DNA of 64,000 nt from Paracyclopina nana (GCA_019096065.1 JAGUCH010000007.1:1014501-1078500), one strand, 5' to 3'; shown: positions 43,349 through 53,222, counted from the first letter of the stretch. Notes: generated by a model not told the origin, from the sequence alone. A program made the numbers and translations.

Positions 43349-44739
43349 TTCCCCGCTGGTGGCGCTGTGTCGTCACCACCATAATCTTCGCCAAACATGA
43401 GATCATGTGCGTCAGACATGTCGATGTCTTCGTCCTCGTCTTCTTCCTTTTTGAGCAGGTCTTCAGGGACTTCTGCCAATAGTTTTGGTCCGGCGTTGGC
43501 TCCTGGAGGCGGAGGAATCGGGGTAGCCAATCTTAAGACCGGTCGAGGTTGCGGGGGCGGCGGCATCAAAAGTTCCTCCGGCGGAGGAATTTCCACCTTT
43601 AAAAGGGGCAACGGGGCTACTTCCGAAGCCAGTAGGGCAGCGGAAGCTGAAGGAGGTGGTGCGTCATCGTCGATTTTCAATAGCAGTTGCTCAAACGGGA
43701 GAATCCTTTGCCTCGCGTCCTCGAGGTCTGAGGCCGGGGCTGAATCCAGGTTCGGATCACTGCCAGACGGAGTAGTTGTGGGCCCCGAGGTCATTGACGG
43801 TTCTGATCCTGGTTCTAGCGAGGTAGTGGAGGATGACATCGAGGCTTCGGCTGAATTGGGTCGATACGATGCATCTGAAGCTACCTCCAAGGATCCAGAC
43901 GTTGCCGTGGATGATGGCGAGACAAGGTTTATTGTCTCGGTGGATTGAGTCCGGAGCTTTCTGAGGTAAGAAACAAAATTTGCTTCCCCAGTCCGGATTT
44001 CCCAGCGTCGATCCCTTCTCACAAAGTCATTGTTCAATTCGAAAAAGTTATCGACTGTAATGTGAGGATTTTGATTAAGGATCCGGTTTAACGCGTTTAT
44101 GGGAACTAAGACAATTTTTTCGCTGGTCAACGTGCTAGCTAACCCCTTTGGATCAGTTCTGGGGTCTCTAAACGTGACAGTTTGAGCGAAATTAGCGATC
44201 ATTTCATTTCCTTTTTGTTTTGCTAAACTGTTGCCTCTGTTTGGTTTTGCAGGCCTCGGGGGCAGTATTGAGGCTGCTTGGGATCGCGGAGCTCCAGTGT
44301 TTTGGCGAACGAGGTCCTCAAGACCGGTTTTTTCGCGCTGGAGCTCATTGTAATTGCGAAGCGCTATTCTACGGTTTTCATCGCTTTGCATTGTTCTATG
44401 TATCGGGTAAGGATCGGCCGAGCTAACAATTTTAATAGCATCGTCATAGATTTTACCCAGATCTGCGAATACGTGGATGGCTTCTTTGACATTGCCTCGA
44501 CTTAGATAGAGAAGCCTTAGACTATCGAGTTTTAACCAGTCGAGTCTCTTTTTCAGGTGTTCCATCGGGATCCTTGAGACGTGGCCTTCCTGAAGCTTTG
44601 AGCCGAGGATTCGGCTCATTGGATTTAGCAGGACTTCGGCAATTCCAGTACCCTTCGTTTTGAGTTCGCTATACAAGGTGGGCTTGTTGAACTTGAACGG
44701 GTAGTTTCGTTTTCGGTTGATGTTGGATTGATGAGCCAT
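43342..44739 (-). CDS. BEL element third ORF, unknown function
   Basis: A 465-residue frame downstream of pol, where some BEL elements carry env. It has no signal peptide or membrane segment. The N-terminal third is basic and helical (INRKRNYPFKFNK, MEHLKKRLDWLKLDSLRLLY). The middle is mixed, with FFELNNDFVRRDRRWEI. The C-terminal half is rich in Ser, Pro and Glu, including polyproline runs and an acidic stretch (KKEEDEDEDIDMSDAHD). This resembles a nuclear or regulatory protein more than an envelope. The ATG at 44739 is the first in frame, and the frame ends 3 codons into the 3' LTR. 438 bp of apparent non-coding sequence separate it from pol. No homologue was recognised. Confidence 0.75.
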   Translation of the reverse strand: MAHQSNINRKRNYPFKFNKPTLYSELKTKGTGIAEVLLNPMSRILGSKLQEGHVSRIPMEHLKKRLDWLKLDSLRLLYLSRGNVKEAIHVFADLGKIYDDAIKIVSSADPYPIHRTMQSDENRRIALRNYNELQREKTGLEDLVRQNTGAPRSQAASILPPRPAKPNRGNSLAKQKGNEMIANFAQTVTFRDPRTDPKGLASTLTSEKIVLVPINALNRILNQNPHITVDNFFELNNDFVRRDRRWEIRTGEANFVSYLRKLRTQSTETINLVSPSSTATSGSLEVASDASYRPNSAEASMSSSTTSLEPGSEPSMTSGPTTTPSGSDPNLDSAPASDLEDARQRILPFEQLLLKIDDDAPPPSASAALLASEVAPLPLLKVEIPPPEELLMPPPPQPRPVLRLATPIPPPPGANAGPKLLAEVPEDLLKKEEDEDEDIDMSDAHDLMFGEDYGGDDTAPPAGNV

Positions 44740-45177
44740 TTTTCTTTTCAGACGAAGAAGTTTTCCAATTATGGCGAAGTTTTCCAAAGATGGCGAGGAC
44801 GTGGACTCGTGCAAATTTTAGAACACAATGGGGATCGATCCTTGTCCCACGTGAGCTATTTATACTGTTCAGCCGGCTCCGAGAGGTGTCTCAGTAAGTC
44901 CGCGTGCAATGAGGTTTTTACGTCATTGGTTTTCTGTTCACCGTTTTCTGATCGGCCTCTAATTCGTACTTTGGGACTTAGCGAATTTTTTGGCTGTTTT
45001 CCGCGAAGAAGTTTTCCGTGCAAGTTCTTTGTTTACGGGTGATCGCTGCGCGATTCGCCGTTCGGCTTTCCCCGCAACTTGCGCTGTGCGACGAAAACTT
45101 ACGTCACTGACGAATTTTCCGCGGACACAATTAGTGCTGTTTTCCCCGCGTCTAGCAGAGTATTGAATTCCCCGCGT

Positions 45178-48100
45178 TTATAGTATATTTAGCGGAATCA
45201 ATTGACGAATAGAGTAGACGTCAGGTTTTGCAGGTTTTATTTTATCTTTTTTAGTTTTACTTTGGTCCTGAGCAATCAGGACTTCGCATTTTCTAATTAA
45301 CCCGTCTTTGTCCGGAATGAGTTTCGAGATTCTACCCCATTTCCAGTCATAGCGGGGTGGGACTTGCCAAGTCTTTTTTGCATCTGGAGACTGCATTATG
45401 AGGCAAAGTTCACCAAGTTTTGGGTTGTCTCTAAATTTTGTCCATTTAGGAAACTTTTTTAGGTCATCTATTACGGCAGTTGTCCATTGTTGCCAGTAAG
45501 TATCGACTATGTCACGTATATTTAAATATAGATTCGTGAATCTGTTTTCGTCCTTTACTTCAAGGACACTATTGTCAAAGTTTAAGCCTGCTTTTATCAA
45601 GTCATTTATGCATAAAATGCCTTCTATTTTGTCAGTTTCTATAGGATTGACGGGCCTGTTATTTATCAAGTTTATGATCATTTCAGAAGCCGTCATTAGT
45701 TCATCGTGTGAGAATTCGTGGCTTTCTAGACATGGAAGTCTAGCTTTCGCTAAGCCCACCATTCGTTCAGCGAGTCCATTGTTTTGGGGACTGTAAACAG
45801 GTGAGAATTCCCAGTTCTCTATATTTAATGTATTTTGTATTGTGGACATGTCAGGTATTAACAGTTTTCTAGCGCAACAAAATTGAGCTGCGTTATCAGA
45901 CCTGACATTTTTCGGGGTCCTTCGTTTGCTGCAAAACCTTTGAAGGGCAGTAATTATGTGTTCAGTTGCCATGCTTTCCGTGATTTCCATGTGAAAAGCG
46001 TGGGTTTGCTGGCAAACTATGATTAGCAAATAGTATTTGTGGATTGCTCTTCCAATTTTTACTTTAACTGGGCCCGCAAAGTCGATCGAGATGGATTCAA
46101 AAAGTTTTAAAGTTTCAAGTTTTGAATCCGGAAGCGGAGCCATGTGTTGACTTTGGTACGGTTTGCCTTTTGTTAAGTTGCATATCAGACAGTGTCTTAT
46201 TACGTTTTTGGCAAGTACACGTAGTCCTTTTATTTGGAAGAATCGGTTGACTTCCATTATTGTTTCTCTTAAAGATGCATGATTGACTTCATGAGCGTTT
46301 TGCACTAAAAGTTTCGTGAGATGACAGTCTTTGTCAAGTATGATAGGCCTTTTTTGATATATAGACAAGGCTGCGAAGTCTTCTACTCGTGATTCCCCGC
46401 GTACGATGCCATTTGCATCTAGCTTGGCATTGAAGCTGGCGAGTTCTGCCTTTAGGTTAGAACTTTCACGAGAAAAAGCTGCTGTTTGGGCCTCTTTTAT
46501 GATAAAAGTCAAGGCAGAGCGAAGCTTTTGAGGTAGTGGGCGCTTGGCCTTTAGGTTAAAGCTTTCCAGCTTTTTGCGAGTTTCTCCAGTGCAATCCGGA
46601 CTTTTTAAGCGCCGTGCGCAAAGTCTGAATTTTCCGTTTTCTAGAGACGAGACTCGTTTTAATAGTTTGCTTAGGTCTTCGAAGTGCGTTTTCAAATACG
46701 TTTCCGTGAAAATAATCGGACGTTTTGATACAGTTTTTATTAAGTCCTTTGGCTGTTTTTCAGGCCATGAGGCGTCTAGTTTGAATAGAGCTCGTATAAA
46801 GTCAAATGACATGAAAGGTGTGTAGTTTTTGAGCTTTAGATGACTGAAAAGGCAGATTCTGGCGAATGAGTTCCTCATTTCGTTTTGATCTTCTTCAGGC
46901 ATGTCATCAAAGTTTTCTTCATCGAAGTCATAATCCGGATTTTCAAGGTTATTACCTTTGAACCAGAAGTTTTGTTGACTGATGAATTCGTCAAGTGTTA
47001 ATGATCGAGTGCCAAGGTCAGCAGGATTTTTATTAGTCCTTACGTAATGCCATTGGCTTTTTTCAGTTGTTTCTCTTATTAGTGCAAGTCTCGTAGCGAT
47101 GAATTGTTCAAGCCGTCTGCTTGTGAACTTAATCCATTGTAAAGTGCACTGTGAATCGAGATAGTAATGAATGTTTTCCTTAGGCACCTCGTAATTGACC
47201 AGTTTCAAGTTTTTAACTACGTTTGGCACTATTTGGGCAGCGCAGACTGCTCCCATTAGTTCAGCTTTTGGAATAGATCTCCCTGAAAATGAGATCAGCT
47301 TCTTTTTAGCTACAATAAGATGAGCTTTTATTAGCTCGTTTTCATCGTCAGTTTTGTAAAAAGTTCTAATGTAGACTGCGACACAATAAGCTTTTCTAGA
47401 TGCATCACAGAAAGCATGTATTTCACGTTTCGTAATGAATTCCGGATTGACAGATATATAACGAGGTAATTCAATTTCGTTTATTCTGCATCCGTCATTA
47501 ACATAGTTTTGAAAAGCTTTAAGGATTGGTTCGACTCGTTCGTCTTTTTCTTTGTAGTCTACGAGTTTGTCATCCCAGCCAAGTTTTAAAGTATCGTTTA
47601 AGCCCCAGACTTCCTGAGTTATTAGGCGTCCTTTTAAGGTAAATGGGGCTAATAAGTCTTGGGGGTCAAAAATTTGAGCTACTACTGATGTGATGTATCG
47701 TCTGGTCACGATTTTGAGGTCATCATCAGTAAGTTTTGTTTTTAAAGGTTGAAAGCTAATAATGTCATCGCTCGAAATCCATTTGATGCCAAGAGCTTTG
47801 ACATCTGGAGTTTTTGATTTTAGGTCGAATGTGGGGTGCCAGTCTGAAGTTTCTATTTTGGACATGAAGTCTTTGTCATTACTGACCCACTTTTTAAAGA
47901 CCATTTTCGATTTTGCATGGACATTTTTGACATCATTGTAAACTGCGAGTGCATCGCTTGTTTTATCGCAGCTGAACAAAATATCGTCCATGTAAAGGCA
48001 TTCATTGAACACGTATTCGGTCAATGGATGCAAATTGCCTTCTTTTGATATCTCTTTCATAGTGTAGAGAGCAGCGTAAGGCGAAGCTGCATTGCCAAAG

Positions 48101-49368
48101 ACCCAGGACTCAAACTGATAAGCTTGGCCTCTGTGTATTAGTCTATGGAACTTTTTGTCTTTTTCACTTAGGTGGACGTTTAAGAACATTTTTTCAGCGT
48201 CAGCTATATAGCCTTTTAGTCCCATCCGGAAGCGCATCCAGATTGACCATATATCGCCTTGAAGCTTTTGTCCAGTCATAACTTGTGAGTTTAAAGAGAC
48301 TTTGTTTTTGCCGAAAGGGCGAGCTGCATCCATGCAAACTCTAACTTTCATAGTAAGTCTGTCAAGTTTGACCACCATGACACGTGGAATATAGAAGCCG
48401 ATGAGCTTGTCTTCGTCATCGCGAAGAAGTCTTAAAGCTCCATGTTTGACCATGTCTTCTATGGCTTTATCCACTTGTTTCATGTTTTCGGGACCCAATT
48501 TGTCCTCTTGTTTTTTCTCAAAAGTGTAAACTTGATAATAATTATTTGGCAGAGGGGGTGGATCAGGCCATGAGTACCAGGGGACATCCATTTCTTTGTT
48601 GCCTTTGGCATTAGTGTGGATGCTGCCTTTGATGATGTCTCTGGCTTTGATCTCGTCTGCAGTCAAGTATTCGTTACTTTCAATAAGTTTTAAGCCTTGG
48701 CTGTCATCATCGAAAAGTGCATACATGATTTCCTTGAGTTCTGGGCATTCATTTTGCACTATTTCGTGAGTTAGCAAAGTGGCACTTGAGTTTTTCTTTG
48801 AATCCGGATTTGAATAAGTCAGCGTATTGCCAAAAACAGTTTCTCTGACTAAGGGCGAGTTTTCCATTCCGGATGAAATGTCTTTAAAACTTGTATGCAA
48901 AGTTGGATAGTTGATGCCTAGAAGGATTTCAACTGGTCCATTATGCAGTTTTGGGAAGTCAATTGGTTTTAGAAAGTCGAATTGCCTTTTAAGTTTTTCG
49001 TAATTGGGCAGTTTTATCAGTTTGTTGATGCCATCAGACGTGTAAGCTTGGATGTCAAAGTTTTGCTTCGTCTTAAAGACTGGTCTGATGTTGACATTGC
49101 ATCTGTAGCTTTTCATGTCTTGGACTTTGTCATTTATGGTTGAAACCGAATAGTTAACTTTTTGGCCTTGAAGGTTTAAAGCCTTGTGTAGACTAGTGCT
49201 GATGAAGGTATTACTTGAAGCTTCATCCAACACCATGTTAGTTTTCACTTGCTTGTCGCCATTAGTGACAATTACTGGAACTACTCTAAAGCATTTATTT
49301 GTAGTTAGCTTTGGTAGATCTAGCTGTCTTTTTATTTCAATCATTTGTAAGGCGACTGCTTCAGGCAT
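45178..49368 (-). CDS. BEL/Pao Pol polyprotein
   Basis: 1396 residues in one open frame. An aspartic protease with the BEL-type LDEASS active site lies near 47-52. Reverse transcriptase spans about 290-560, with a catalytic Asp in GYIADAEKMF (about 390) and YMDD at about 459-462. RNase H begins near 650 (IHAFCDASRKAYCVAVY) and contains an Asp in YYLDSQC. The integrase has a HHCC zinc site (HEVNH...CLIC near 1010-1055). Its catalytic core residues lie in SIDFAGPV, VRSDNAAQF and GLAERMVG. The C-terminus (GELCLIMQ, WKWGRISKLIPDKDG) is a DUF5641-type domain. All catalytic motifs look intact. It starts 9 bases after the gag stop in another frame. Confidence 0.95.
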   Translation of the reverse strand: MPEAVALQMIEIKRQLDLPKLTTNKCFRVVPVIVTNGDKQVKTNMVLDEASSNTFISTSLHKALNLQGQKVNYSVSTINDKVQDMKSYRCNVNIRPVFKTKQNFDIQAYTSDGINKLIKLPNYEKLKRQFDFLKPIDFPKLHNGPVEILLGINYPTLHTSFKDISSGMENSPLVRETVFGNTLTYSNPDSKKNSSATLLTHEIVQNECPELKEIMYALFDDDSQGLKLIESNEYLTADEIKARDIIKGSIHTNAKGNKEMDVPWYSWPDPPPLPNNYYQVYTFEKKQEDKLGPENMKQVDKAIEDMVKHGALRLLRDDEDKLIGFYIPRVMVVKLDRLTMKVRVCMDAARPFGKNKVSLNSQVMTGQKLQGDIWSIWMRFRMGLKGYIADAEKMFLNVHLSEKDKKFHRLIHRGQAYQFESWVFGNAASPYAALYTMKEISKEGNLHPLTEYVFNECLYMDDILFSCDKTSDALAVYNDVKNVHAKSKMVFKKWVSNDKDFMSKIETSDWHPTFDLKSKTPDVKALGIKWISSDDIISFQPLKTKLTDDDLKIVTRRYITSVVAQIFDPQDLLAPFTLKGRLITQEVWGLNDTLKLGWDDKLVDYKEKDERVEPILKAFQNYVNDGCRINEIELPRYISVNPEFITKREIHAFCDASRKAYCVAVYIRTFYKTDDENELIKAHLIVAKKKLISFSGRSIPKAELMGAVCAAQIVPNVVKNLKLVNYEVPKENIHYYLDSQCTLQWIKFTSRRLEQFIATRLALIRETTEKSQWHYVRTNKNPADLGTRSLTLDEFISQQNFWFKGNNLENPDYDFDEENFDDMPEEDQNEMRNSFARICLFSHLKLKNYTPFMSFDFIRALFKLDASWPEKQPKDLIKTVSKRPIIFTETYLKTHFEDLSKLLKRVSSLENGKFRLCARRLKSPDCTGETRKKLESFNLKAKRPLPQKLRSALTFIIKEAQTAAFSRESSNLKAELASFNAKLDANGIVRGESRVEDFAALSIYQKRPIILDKDCHLTKLLVQNAHEVNHASLRETIMEVNRFFQIKGLRVLAKNVIRHCLICNLTKGKPYQSQHMAPLPDSKLETLKLFESISIDFAGPVKVKIGRAIHKYYLLIIVCQQTHAFHMEITESMATEHIITALQRFCSKRRTPKNVRSDNAAQFCCARKLLIPDMSTIQNTLNIENWEFSPVYSPQNNGLAERMVGLAKARLPCLESHEFSHDELMTASEMIINLINNRPVNPIETDKIEGILCINDLIKAGLNFDNSVLEVKDENRFTNLYLNIRDIVDTYWQQWTTAVIDDLKKFPKWTKFRDNPKLGELCLIMQSPDAKKTWQVPPRYDWKWGRISKLIPDKDGLIRKCEVLIAQDQSKTKKDKIKPAKPDVYSIRQLIPLNIL

Positions 49369-49376
49369 CTTAGTTG

Positions 49377-50789
49377 CTATGTTATTTCTGCGCTGGGTTC
49401 GCTGCTTTCTAAAAAACTGTTTCGTTCAAGCAGCGTTGCCAGCGTGGTCTCGATTTTGTCAAGCTTCTTTTCGAGATTTTTGTTCATTGATTCTTTTTGC
49501 CTGTTATCAAAGTGCTTGTGCATGATGCCATGATGTGGGCCATTGCAAGCTTTGCACTTTGGGGCTTTGCACGTATTCCTCCTATGTTTTGAGGTGAGAC
49601 AGCGCATGCAAACGCCTTTTTCAATACACTTCTCGTACTTGTCTTTGGCCGCCATTTTGTAGAAGACTCTGCACTTTGGCAGTGTGTGATTGTCTCTGTT
49701 ACAAATTGGACAGCCGGACAAGGTTTCATCGCGGGTTGCAGTAGCCAAGCAAGTCTCTGAAAAGTCAGACGAGTAGTCAGATTCGACTTCGGTGTCTGAG
49801 TCAGAGTTGACTAGCAAAGTGGGCTCTGCTTTCTTTTTAGGTCTTGCGCCCGTGGGAGCGTCTGTTTTTAGAGTTTTTTCATAGGCATTTAGCCTGTTGA
49901 GAGACATGTGCCATTCCATGAATTGTAACACTGACTCTGTATTTAATTTCAGGTTTTTGGACTCAATGTATGTTTCGAATGCCATTTTGGAGGACTCTTT
50001 CCATTGGATGCCAAATGGGATCGTTTGAATGCCCATGTCCGGATCGCAATTGAGTCTTTGTCCTTCATCTCTGTAATGTTTTCGCAGAGCGTAAATGACA
50101 TCCTTGTATTCAATAAGTGAGTCTTTATTTGTATGATCAAGAGGTTTTAGGCCACATAACTTGTTCATGAGGTAGCCTGTTCGTCCTTTTTGATCAGCAA
50201 ACAGCGTGTCAAGTCTTTCAATAGCATTGGCCAAGTTTGTGAGGTTCAAAGGTTTGCAGTCTTTGACCTCAGTCAATGCCTCTCCCTCAACACTGTCAGC
50301 CAGGATCATGAGTTTGTTTGCAGGTGAAATGGACGTGTTTTTGATAACTTTAAGGAAGAATCGATCCTTGAAGTCCGGATAGTCGCCCATGTTTCCTGTA
50401 AACTTCATTTTCAGACTGTCTGTTTCTTTGGGCAGTTTTTCCTTTTTCGGGTCAAATATCTGGCTCATTTTGAAGGCTCTTCTGTAGAGGTCAGACCATT
50501 CAGTGATCGGATCTTTTTGAGCTTTTCTCAAAATTGAGTTTCGGTTTGTTTGAATTGTGATGTATTCTTCTTCCTCTTCAAACCGAGGTGAAGGTGATCT
50601 ATTTCTGGAAGTTCGTCCTCGGTATGAGTATTCAGGTCTGGCATTGGCATTGCCGCTGCAATTGTCTCTGCCATTGCCATTTCCCTGAGCATTTGGGTTT
50701 GGGCCTTTTATTTGAGAGATTGGCCAGTTTTCATTTTTCGGTGGTTCCGGGGTTAGCTCTAAGTTTGGAGCTTTCAAATTTTGCCTCAT
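49377..50789 (-). CDS. BEL Gag, C-terminal part with zinc knuckles
   Basis: 470 residues. A capsid-like helical region (DUF1759 type; MKFTGNMGDYPDFKDRF) is followed by a basic and acidic linker. A row of cysteine motifs of zinc-knuckle type comes next (CPICNRDNHTLPKC, CMRCLTSKHRRNTC, CKACNGPHHG), then a coiled coil. Its first ATG overlaps the stop of the preceding frame in TAATG, but the preceding sequence also appears coding in this frame, so the real start is probably further upstream. Confidence 0.85.
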   Translation of the reverse strand: MRQNLKAPNLELTPEPPKNENWPISQIKGPNPNAQGNGNGRDNCSGNANARPEYSYRGRTSRNRSPSPRFEEEEEYITIQTNRNSILRKAQKDPITEWSDLYRRAFKMSQIFDPKKEKLPKETDSLKMKFTGNMGDYPDFKDRFFLKVIKNTSISPANKLMILADSVEGEALTEVKDCKPLNLTNLANAIERLDTLFADQKGRTGYLMNKLCGLKPLDHTNKDSLIEYKDVIYALRKHYRDEGQRLNCDPDMGIQTIPFGIQWKESSKMAFETYIESKNLKLNTESVLQFMEWHMSLNRLNAYEKTLKTDAPTGARPKKKAEPTLLVNSDSDTEVESDYSSDFSETCLATATRDETLSGCPICNRDNHTLPKCRVFYKMAAKDKYEKCIEKGVCMRCLTSKHRRNTCKAPKCKACNGPHHGIMHKHFDNRQKESMNKNLEKKLDKIETTLATLLERNSFLESSEPSAEIT

Positions 50790-51810
50790 TATCGTGTTTT
50801 CCAGGTCTTCAAAAGCTCTTTTTCGAAGCTTTTCATGTCCTTTTCCTCTGGATTGGACGCTTCTAGTTCTTTTTGAACTTGTTTCGGTGGAGCTGGAGTT
50901 GACGTGGGGGCTGCGGGTTGAGGCAGCTTTAGTTTCCGGATTAGCGCGCTTGACCCACTTCTGAACTGTGTAATGTGGCCTTGATAACTGCTAATCTGTC
51001 TAGGTTCAAGTTTTGCATGTTTGAAGGCTTCTTTGGCCTCTTGAGCTTTCAATGCAATTTTGTTTTCTAGCTCTGATAACAGTTCAGTGCGCGATTTGAA
51101 TAAGTCCGGATTCGGATCTTTTTCATAGTTTTCAATCGTCTTTTGAGGTCTGCTATGAGCTGCTTGAATTCCTCGTAGTTTTCGCTTGCTTTAGCGTTTT
51201 CCGGGGTGGAAGTATCAAAGCTTCCTGGTTTTTGAATAGTGGATGATGACTTGTCGATGCTCATTTGCAAGGACTCATCTTTTTCATCGCTTCTAAGCTT
51301 TTCAGGTTTTTCAAGTAGTTCTTCCATAGTTTTGTCCCCCATTTCTGGTAATTTTGACAAGCTGACATTATTCCAGCTACAGACGTAAGAGGACTCTGCT
51401 AAGGAGACTTGTGACTCGTCCGGATGAAGCTTTTCATATTCGGCTTGGTAGACTTTGAACTTTGCAATCCAAGCTCTCCTTCGAATCATTAGTTTTTGAA
51501 GTTCTTTGTCCAATTCAATTGCTTTTGAGTCTCTCATTTCACCGTCCTCATAGTCTCCGTAAGGCATTTGGAAGACAGCATTGATGCTGTCCTGCAGAAC
51601 TGTGAGCTTGGGTCTGAGAGCTTTTAATTCTTTTATTTTTGACTTCACATTCGCTTTCATGGTTTCGATTGGAATCTGGTACCAGTCCTCGAAGACCTTG
51701 AACAGAGCCTGAAGCTCATTTTCAATGTCACTGATAGCTGATGTCCAATTGGATCCGGACTCGTTTTCATCCGATGAATGCGAAGTGCTGTTCAAGACTT
51801 TTTCCGCCAT
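50789..51810 (-). CDS. BEL Gag, N-terminal part, frame broken twice
   Basis: The ATG at 51810 opens a helical Gag-like frame (MAEKVLNSTSHSSDENESGS) that closes at 51067. A second frame, open from upstream of 51052, closes at 50789. Coding character passes smoothly from one frame to the next near 51138 and again near 50820, both next to runs of A. Real mutations, programmed shifts and sequencing indels would all look like this. Pol and the third ORF show no such breaks. Confidence 0.75.
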
Positions 51811-52482
51811 TTTACTCGTGAAATAAGCAAGGTTTTATTCAGGTTTAATCACAAGCAAGTTTTATTTTCGTATAGACACGAAGTTTTATTGTAGAGAGGA
51901 AGTTTGAATGACAAGTAGTCGATAGTTTTACAGATGTGGATAGAGGTTGACAATCCTTTGAGTTTGAGGATTGCCTGGGTTGGGTTCACAGTAGAAAGTT
52001 TTAGAAGAAGTTTTGATAGGATAGTTTTACAAGTTAGAAAGGAAGTTTTTGAAGAAGAAATGACGCTTTTGGAGGTCTGTTGCCACGGGATTGGAATATT
52101 GCCGTGGGATGTCTCTCCTCTATGGGTCATATGCCAGATGGAAGCTCGGTTTGATGATGCTTTTCGAGATCTGTTGCCACGGGATTGGAATATTGCCGTG
52201 GGATTTCACTCGTCTGTGGATCAACAAAGCCAAGGCTGCCACGTGGTTTGGTTTTGAGCTTTCGCTACAAACAGGATTTTCACGCCGCTTTTTAAGGCAG
52301 GGGTTTCTGTTGCTGTTTGTAGGATCGCTGTTGGCCTTTGCCAAACGGGATTTCCAACGCCGCTTTTTATAGCAGGGGTTTTCTGTTGCCGTTTAGTTTT
52401 GAGCCCCAAGAGCTACGGCATTCAAGACTTCTAACCGGCGGTTAAACAGGGGCTGAGTCTGTCCTGTTAACGTTGGGCGCCA
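51811..52482 (-). other. BEL 5' leader with internal direct repeats
   Basis: Non-coding leader between the primer-binding site and gag. Two pairs of direct repeats are present: about 52074-52110 with 52169-52204 (CACGGGATTGGAATATTGCC), and about 52285-52325 with 52346-52390 (CGCCGCTTTTTA...GCAGGGG). Each pair could mark packaging or dimer signals, or simple slippage. Confidence 0.75.
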
Positions 52483-52707
52483 TGTACGCAATGTCGCTGC
52501 AAAAGTACTACGCCTTTGAGAGAATTGCGGATGACTACGAAGTGTTTTCAACGTTTTAATGAAACTTACGAGTTTTCAATAAATAGACGTGATGAAGGTG
52601 AATGCTGGAACGTAACTGATGAATTTATTCAGCTGTCGCTATCGGAAGGGGAGGGAAACATGAGAGGCGGGAATATTCAAATTGGAATAACAAGCGAAGT
52701 TCAAACA
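52483..52707 (-). repeat. 5' LTR of the BEL element
   Basis: 225 bp, identical by eye to the 3' LTR. Its outer edge abuts the target copy 52708-52712 inside PEX7 exon 3. Confidence 0.95.
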
Positions 52708-53222
52708 ACTGCTTTTAAAGTGTTCGGGTCCCACTGAGAAAAAAATACTATTATGACCTGCATGAAAAGTCCGATATAGAATTTTTACAATTTTGACTGA
52801 TCCATCCAATGAGCAAGTGAGGATAAGCATTCCAAACCAATCAATGGAAGACACTTCTTTAGCATGTGCTTGAAGGGACATTGATCTGGTGTCATTGTGC
52901 CAACTTGTCATCATGCCACTTCCACTGCATGTCACGAGCCTGCATGGATCCTGTGGGCTCCAAGCCACGTCTGTGATGACGTCAGGCTCTGCGGATTTAC
53001 CCAGCTCAGTGAGAGTTTGATTGCCAGGGTCCACAGCCAGCCAAAAAATTGAGCCTTTTCCTGGACATTCATGCTATTTGGTAGATCTTTTCTTGTAAAT
53101 GAAGAAGGCTCACCAGTGAGTCCAAAGTGCGATCCACCCACCAAAGCTAGTCTGTTCCCTATTGTTGGGGAAAATTTGACAGAGTACCCATGAAATCCTG
53201 GTGTTGTCAGACTCTTGGCCAT
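52708..53222 (-). CDS. PEX7: PEX7, N-terminal exons, interrupted by the BEL element
   Basis: Receptor that carries PTS2-tagged enzymes to peroxisomes; a WD40 beta-propeller. Exons 53222-53114 and 53060-52789 and the start of exon 3 (52733-52708) are in phase. The 53-bp intron 1 uses the acceptor at 53062-53061; the nearer AG at 53081 would break the frame. The N-terminus SLTTPGFHGYSVKFSPTIGN matches the family (LRTPGRHGYAAEFSP in human). EVSSIDWFGMLILTCSLDGS and WDPNTLKAV follow before the break. Exon 3 resumes at 43118, and the whole gene would encode about 304 aa (human 323). The assembled allele would read into the 5' LTR. The start codon faces NUDT2 with 67 bp between them. Confidence 0.92.

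Larger units (their letters stand above)
43124..52707 (-). mobile_element. Complete BEL/Pao LTR retrotransposon inserted in PEX7
   Basis: A 9584-bp element in the same orientation as PEX7. LTRs of 225 bp (43124-43348 and 52483-52707) begin TGTTTGAAC and end GCGTACA on the minus strand, and appear identical on reading. The 5-bp target site ACTGC flanks both ends (43119-43123 and 52708-52712). A primer-binding site abuts the 5' LTR at 52482-52463 (TGGCGCCCAACGTT). A purine-rich run (read AGCGGGGAA) precedes the 3' LTR. Gag, pol and an extra ORF follow in order. The pol order of protease, RT, RNase H and integrase, with no env-like membrane protein, fits BEL/Pao. Identical LTRs indicate a recent insertion. 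Gag shows two apparent frame changes, so the copy may be defective or mis-assembled there. Confidence 0.97.

Noticed and set aside
53061-53113. Frameshift between PEX7 exons 1 and 2
   Set aside because: It appears only if the nearer AG at 53081 is used. The acceptor at 53062-53061 gives a 53-bp intron and keeps the family alignment in frame.
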